In this document: piece after piece, positions 61,201 to 64,000 of the stretch
Layout: each line of letters starts with the position of its first letter
Numbering within the stretch: the first letter of the stretch is position 1
Origin: Lacibacter sediminis
GTDB lineage: Bacteria; Bacteroidota; Bacteroidia; Chitinophagales; Chitinophagaceae
Length of the DNA: 64,000 nt
Assembly (NCBI RefSeq): GCF_014168535.1
Contig: NZ_CP060007.1
Coordinates: 1,116,001-1,180,000 of the forward strand
Direction of reading: 5' to 3'
Translations under genes and position numbers: made by a program
Notes under the pieces: generated by a model
The model's input: only the letters and a program-made list of their open reading frames with translations
Database searches by the model: none
Told to the model about the DNA's origin: nothing

Positions 61201-61230
61201 TTGCGTGTCTCATTTTTAATGGCATCTTTG
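61201..61230 (+). promoter_or_regulatory. Promoter of the LtaS-like gene
   Basis: TTG (61201-61203) and CATCTTTG (61223-61230) are separated by 19 nt. This fits the Bacteroidota -33 TTG / -7 TAnnTTTG promoter with one mismatch in the -7 box, and places the start of transcription a few bases before the ATG at 61251. Confidence 0.5.
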
Positions 61231-61250
61231 CACGAGGTATTGCTTAAGTT

Positions 61251-63107
61251 ATGCGGAAACTATTTTACTCATTCCTGTTTTTTGTTCTTTTCTGGATACT
61301 GTATTTTTCTCTTTGCAGATTGATCTTTATCCTGTTCTTCATGTCAAAAGTGCAGGAAGCTGGTACGGCCGATGTACTGAAATCATTCCTGTTTGGTTTG
61401 CCGATGGATATTGCAACCACGGCTTATATTGCCACACTGCCAATGCTTGCATGGGCTGTTTTGTTTCTTGCAGGGAAAGTGCCGGCCCGTTCAAACATTT
61501 ACCGCTTGTACATGATCATCATGATCGTTTTGATCGGGTTTCTCACCATTGTTGATGTAAATACCTACCGTGAGTGGGGAACAAAATTAAACTACCGTGC
61601 TTTCCATGTTTTTTTTACTAAACCATCACTTGCATTAGCCAGTTCAATGATTCCGCCGGTTTTCATTTCGTTCATCATCGGTGTAATTCTGATCGTTATC
61701 GGTTTGCTTTTTTATTTCCGCTCAAAACCTGTTGTGCATATTCAGGAATATCCGCACATGATCAAACGTATTGTTATTGTGCTGGCCACCTTTGTTCTGT
61801 ATGTGGTTGCTCTGCGGGGTGGAATTTCTACATCACCTTTGTCAATTTCATCAGCCTATTATTCAAACAATCAATCACTCAATCATGCTGCCGTTAATAC
61901 GGAGTGGAATTTAGTGCGTGATATTATCGATCATCGATCGGCTCCTTTCAATCCTTATCTGTTTATGGATATGAAAGAAGCAAATGCAGTTTGTGATAGT
62001 TTGCTTGCAGCACCTGATTCAACAGTTTTGTTTTTGGATACCAGTAAACCAAACGTTGTGTTGGTTATTCTCGAAAGTTTTACTGCCGATCTGATGGCAT
62101 CTCTCAATGGCGAAAAAAACGTAACCCCTTTTCTGGACAGTCTTGCAGCAAAAAGTTTATTGTTTACGGATATCTATTCATCCGGGTCACGGACTGATAT
62201 TGGTTTCTTAACCATTCACAGCGGATTTCCTTCGCAGGCCATCAGCAGTTTGTTGACGATACCTGAAAAGGCGAAGAAAGTGCCATCGATTTCTTCGTCT
62301 TTGTTTCAAAATGGATATCATACTTCTTTTTATTACGGAGGCGAATCTGACTTCTTTAATTTCCGCTCGTTTATTTTGAATAAAGATTACAAAAGGCTTG
62401 TTGATATTCGTGATTTTGAGAAAAAAGATATTAACTCAAAATGGGGGGCGCATGATGGTGTAGTGTTGAACAGGGTACTTGCTGATTTGAAAAACGAACC
62501 GCAACCATTCTTTTCAACTGTATTAACATTAAGCAATCATGAACCGTTTGAAATACCGGTGAAAGCCCGGTTTCCGGGTAACGATCTTGCTGATAAATTT
62601 AAAAGTACAGCCCATTACACCGATCAGAGTTTGAAAGAGTTCTTTACAGCAGCGGCTAAAGAAGAATGGTATAAGAACACCTTGTTTGTATTGGTTGCAG
62701 ATCATGGTCATCGGTTACCGGCAAAAAAACATGAGATCTATATGCCAAGGCGTTCGCAGATACCTCTCTTGTTTGCCGGTGAAGTATTGAAAGATGAGTA
62801 TAAAGGAAAGCGTATAAATGTGTTGGGTTCACAAGGTGATCTGCCTGCTACGTTGCTTGCTCAAATGGGATTAGATCATAAAGCATTTTACTGGAGCAAG
62901 AATTTGATGAACCCCAACATAAGGCAGTTTGCTTTTAATTCGTTTGACAATGGTTTTCTCTGGATAGAAAAAGATGGCCAGGTTGCGTTTGATAACAATA
63001 ACCGGAAAGTGATCAATGCTGCGGCTGCGCCGGCATCAGAAAAGTTAATGGTTAGAAGAGGTCAGGCTGTTTTACAGAAAGTATACCAGGAGTTTATCAC
63101 TTATTAA
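61251..63107 (+). CDS. LtaS-like sulfatase-fold membrane transferase
   Basis: The 618-residue protein has five predicted membrane helices (residues 1-200), then a periplasmic sulfatase/alkaline-phosphatase-fold domain. NVVLVILESFTADLM provides the metal Glu. SGSRTDIGF contains the expected catalytic Thr at about residue 316, and VLVADHGHRLP supplies the metal-binding Asp/His near 485. In Gram-positives such enzymes polymerise lipoteichoic acid; in a Gram-negative like this one a phosphoglycerol or phosphoethanolamine transfer to an envelope glycan or lipid is more likely. It is divergent from the carboxypeptidase pair. Confidence 0.88.
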   Translation: MRKLFYSFLFFVLFWILYFSLCRLIFILFFMSKVQEAGTADVLKSFLFGLPMDIATTAYIATLPMLAWAVLFLAGKVPARSNIYRLYMIIMIVLIGFLTIVDVNTYREWGTKLNYRAFHVFFTKPSLALASSMIPPVFISFIIGVILIVIGLLFYFRSKPVVHIQEYPHMIKRIVIVLATFVLYVVALRGGISTSPLSISSAYYSNNQSLNHAAVNTEWNLVRDIIDHRSAPFNPYLFMDMKEANAVCDSLLAAPDSTVLFLDTSKPNVVLVILESFTADLMASLNGEKNVTPFLDSLAAKSLLFTDIYSSGSRTDIGFLTIHSGFPSQAISSLLTIPEKAKKVPSISSSLFQNGYHTSFYYGGESDFFNFRSFILNKDYKRLVDIRDFEKKDINSKWGAHDGVVLNRVLADLKNEPQPFFSTVLTLSNHEPFEIPVKARFPGNDLADKFKSTAHYTDQSLKEFFTAAAKEEWYKNTLFVLVADHGHRLPAKKHEIYMPRRSQIPLLFAGEVLKDEYKGKRINVLGSQGDLPATLLAQMGLDHKAFYWSKNLMNPNIRQFAFNSFDNGFLWIEKDGQVAFDNNNRKVINAAAAPASEKLMVRRGQAVLQKVYQEFITY

Positions 63108-63112
63108 TTAAG

Positions 63113-63128
63113 CTGTCACAGTTGACAG
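63113..63128. other. Small hairpin between LtaS-like and esterase genes
   Basis: CTGTCA (63113-63118) pairs with TGACAG (63123-63128) around a 4-nt loop. It has no T run, so it is a weak terminator or an operator candidate. Confidence 0.3.
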
Positions 63129-63162
63129 AAAGGGTTTAAATTCATAGGGTAAAAAATATACT

Positions 63163-63945
63163 ATGCGTTTATTGCTTGTATTCATTGCCTTCCTGTTTGC
63201 CGGATTAACTTCTGCACAAACTCCGGTTTTCCAAACAAAACAATACAATTTTGCCGAAGGGAAAGTGCTTCCTTATCGCATTCTTTATCCTGAGAATTAT
63301 GATAAAACAAAAAAGTATCCGCTTGTTTTGTTTCTGCATGGGGCAGGAGAAAGAGGCGATGATAATCAAAAGCAATTAGTGCATGGTTCAAAATTGTTTC
63401 TTGAAGCTGAGAACCGAAAAAAGTTTCCGGCAATTGTCATCTTCCCGCAATGCCCTCTCAATTCTTTTTGGGCATCAATAAAAGTAGATACAACCGTACG
63501 GCCCCGTGTACTTTCATTTGATTATACAGGAGAAGCTAATTGGCCGTTGACTGCTGCCAATGAATTAGTGCAAAAAGTGACAAGTGAAGAAGCTGTTGAT
63601 CTGAAACGCATTTATGTAGCAGGATTGTCGATGGGTGGTATGGGCACGTTTGAAGCTGTTTATCGTTATCCGAAATTATATGCTGCTGCATTACCTATTT
63701 GTGGTGGTGCCGATTTGAAAAGCTACAGTAACTGGACAGGCAAAACTCCTTTCTGGATATTTCATGGCGATGCCGATCCTGTAGTGAACGTAAAGCTGTC
63801 GAGAGATGCAAATGAAAAACTGAAGTCGATCAAAGCAAAAGTGAAATACACTGAATATCCCGGCGTAAATCATAACAGTTGGGACAGCGCTTTTGCCGAA
63901 ACTGATTTTTTAAAGTGGATGTTTCAGCAGAAAAAGAAAAAATAG
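63163..63945 (+). CDS. Secreted alpha/beta hydrolase (prolyl-oligopeptidase-like esterase)
   Basis: The 260-residue protein has a signal peptide cut after SAQ. The oxyanion region LVLFLHGAGERGDDN comes at about residues 60-75, the nucleophile elbow AGLSMGGMG at about 152-160 (Ser about 156), an Asp in HGDADPVV near 205 and a His in GVNHNSWD near 232, giving a complete triad. It resembles COG4099-type phospholipase/carboxylesterase-like proteins that often act on acylated or feruloylated glycans. The substrate is unknown. It stands alone between two hairpins. Confidence 0.87.
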   Translation: MRLLLVFIAFLFAGLTSAQTPVFQTKQYNFAEGKVLPYRILYPENYDKTKKYPLVLFLHGAGERGDDNQKQLVHGSKLFLEAENRKKFPAIVIFPQCPLNSFWASIKVDTTVRPRVLSFDYTGEANWPLTAANELVQKVTSEEAVDLKRIYVAGLSMGGMGTFEAVYRYPKLYAAALPICGGADLKSYSNWTGKTPFWIFHGDADPVVNVKLSRDANEKLKSIKAKVKYTEYPGVNHNSWDSAFAETDFLKWMFQQKKKK

Positions 63946-63960
63946 CAGTGCCAGACTTTT

Positions 63961-63994
63961 CAGATGCCAGCCCAACGGCTGGCATCTGCATTTT
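63961..63994 (+). terminator. Intrinsic terminator after the esterase gene
   Basis: CAGATGCCAGCC (63961-63972) pairs perfectly with GGCTGGCATCTG (63977-63988) around a 4-nt loop, followed by CATTTT. Confidence 0.85.
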
Positions 63995-64000
63995 ACGGGT

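Noticed and set aside
1..64000. tRNA, rRNA, integrase, transposase or phage genes
   Set aside because: No cloverleaf-like stretch, rRNA-like conserved block or recombinase motif was recognised; this was by eye and cannot exclude a small RNA.

Overview
The window reads as chromosomal DNA of a Gram-negative Bacteroidota, most likely family Chitinophagaceae (inference). The evidence is two SusC/SusD pairs, many lipoproteins with short Cys lipoboxes, AT-rich leaders with few Shine-Dalgarno sites, TAnnTTTG-type -7 boxes, and a Y_Y_Y/propeller regulator. No rRNA, tRNA, CRISPR array, transposase or phage gene was seen. About 52 protein genes fill nearly all of the sequence. The first gene is cut by the window edge.

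Layout. (1) 3-4374: the end of an outer-membrane barrel gene, then a minus-strand group of stress-type genes (ferritin-like DUF892, alpha/beta hydrolase, phosphoribosyltransferase, Hsp20, lipoprotein) and a small membrane protein. (2) 4395-6935: an Mla-type lipid transport operon (permease, ATPase, MCE protein). (3) 7046-27747: a ROK repressor followed by a large amino-sugar/cell-wall-like utilisation region. It holds an AGE-family epimerase, an FAD oxidoreductase lipoprotein, SusC/SusD, a DUF5009-type acyltransferase, a GH92 alpha-mannosidase, two GHL10 glycosidase-like lipoproteins, an AmpG-like MFS permease, an SGNH esterase, a DUF4434 protein, a NAGPA-type phosphodiester glycosidase and a diverged L,D-transpeptidase-like protein. 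(4) 27750-42776: a beta-glucan (laminarin-type) utilisation locus with a divergent membrane-spanning propeller/Y_Y_Y/HTH regulator, SusC, SusD, two surface-glycan-binding-type lipoproteins, two GH16 laminarinase-like enzymes and a GH3 beta-glucosidase. (5) 42841-52201: housekeeping and stress genes (DUF4136 lipoprotein, SDR, two Crp/Fnr regulators, TerC, LLM flavoprotein, histidine kinase, QueA). (6) 52420-63945: Kup potassium transporter, paired membrane-anchored hydrolases, a YceI-porin-YceI group, paired LD-carboxypeptidases, an LtaS-like transferase and a secreted esterase.

How they work together. In region 4, surface lipoproteins and GH16 enzymes would bind and cut beta-1,3-glucan, SusC/D would import the oligosaccharides and GH3 would release glucose, with the divergent regulator sensing the sugar. 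In region 3 the combination (AmpG-like permease, two GHL10 proteins, NAGPA, transpeptidase-like protein, amino-sugar epimerase, ROK repressor) points to salvage of peptidoglycan or other amino-sugar glycans. No sialidase, lyase, amino-sugar kinase or MurNAc-6-P etherase is present, so the substrate remains a hypothesis.

The most unusual DNA-level signals are a 27-nt GC-rich palindromic element inserted in frame in the GH3 gene, a perfect 26-bp inverted repeat with an 80-bp spacer near 56.2 kb, three helically phased GATGTAGTA repeats between the regulator and susC, and an SLH-like C-terminus on the FAD oxidoreductase.
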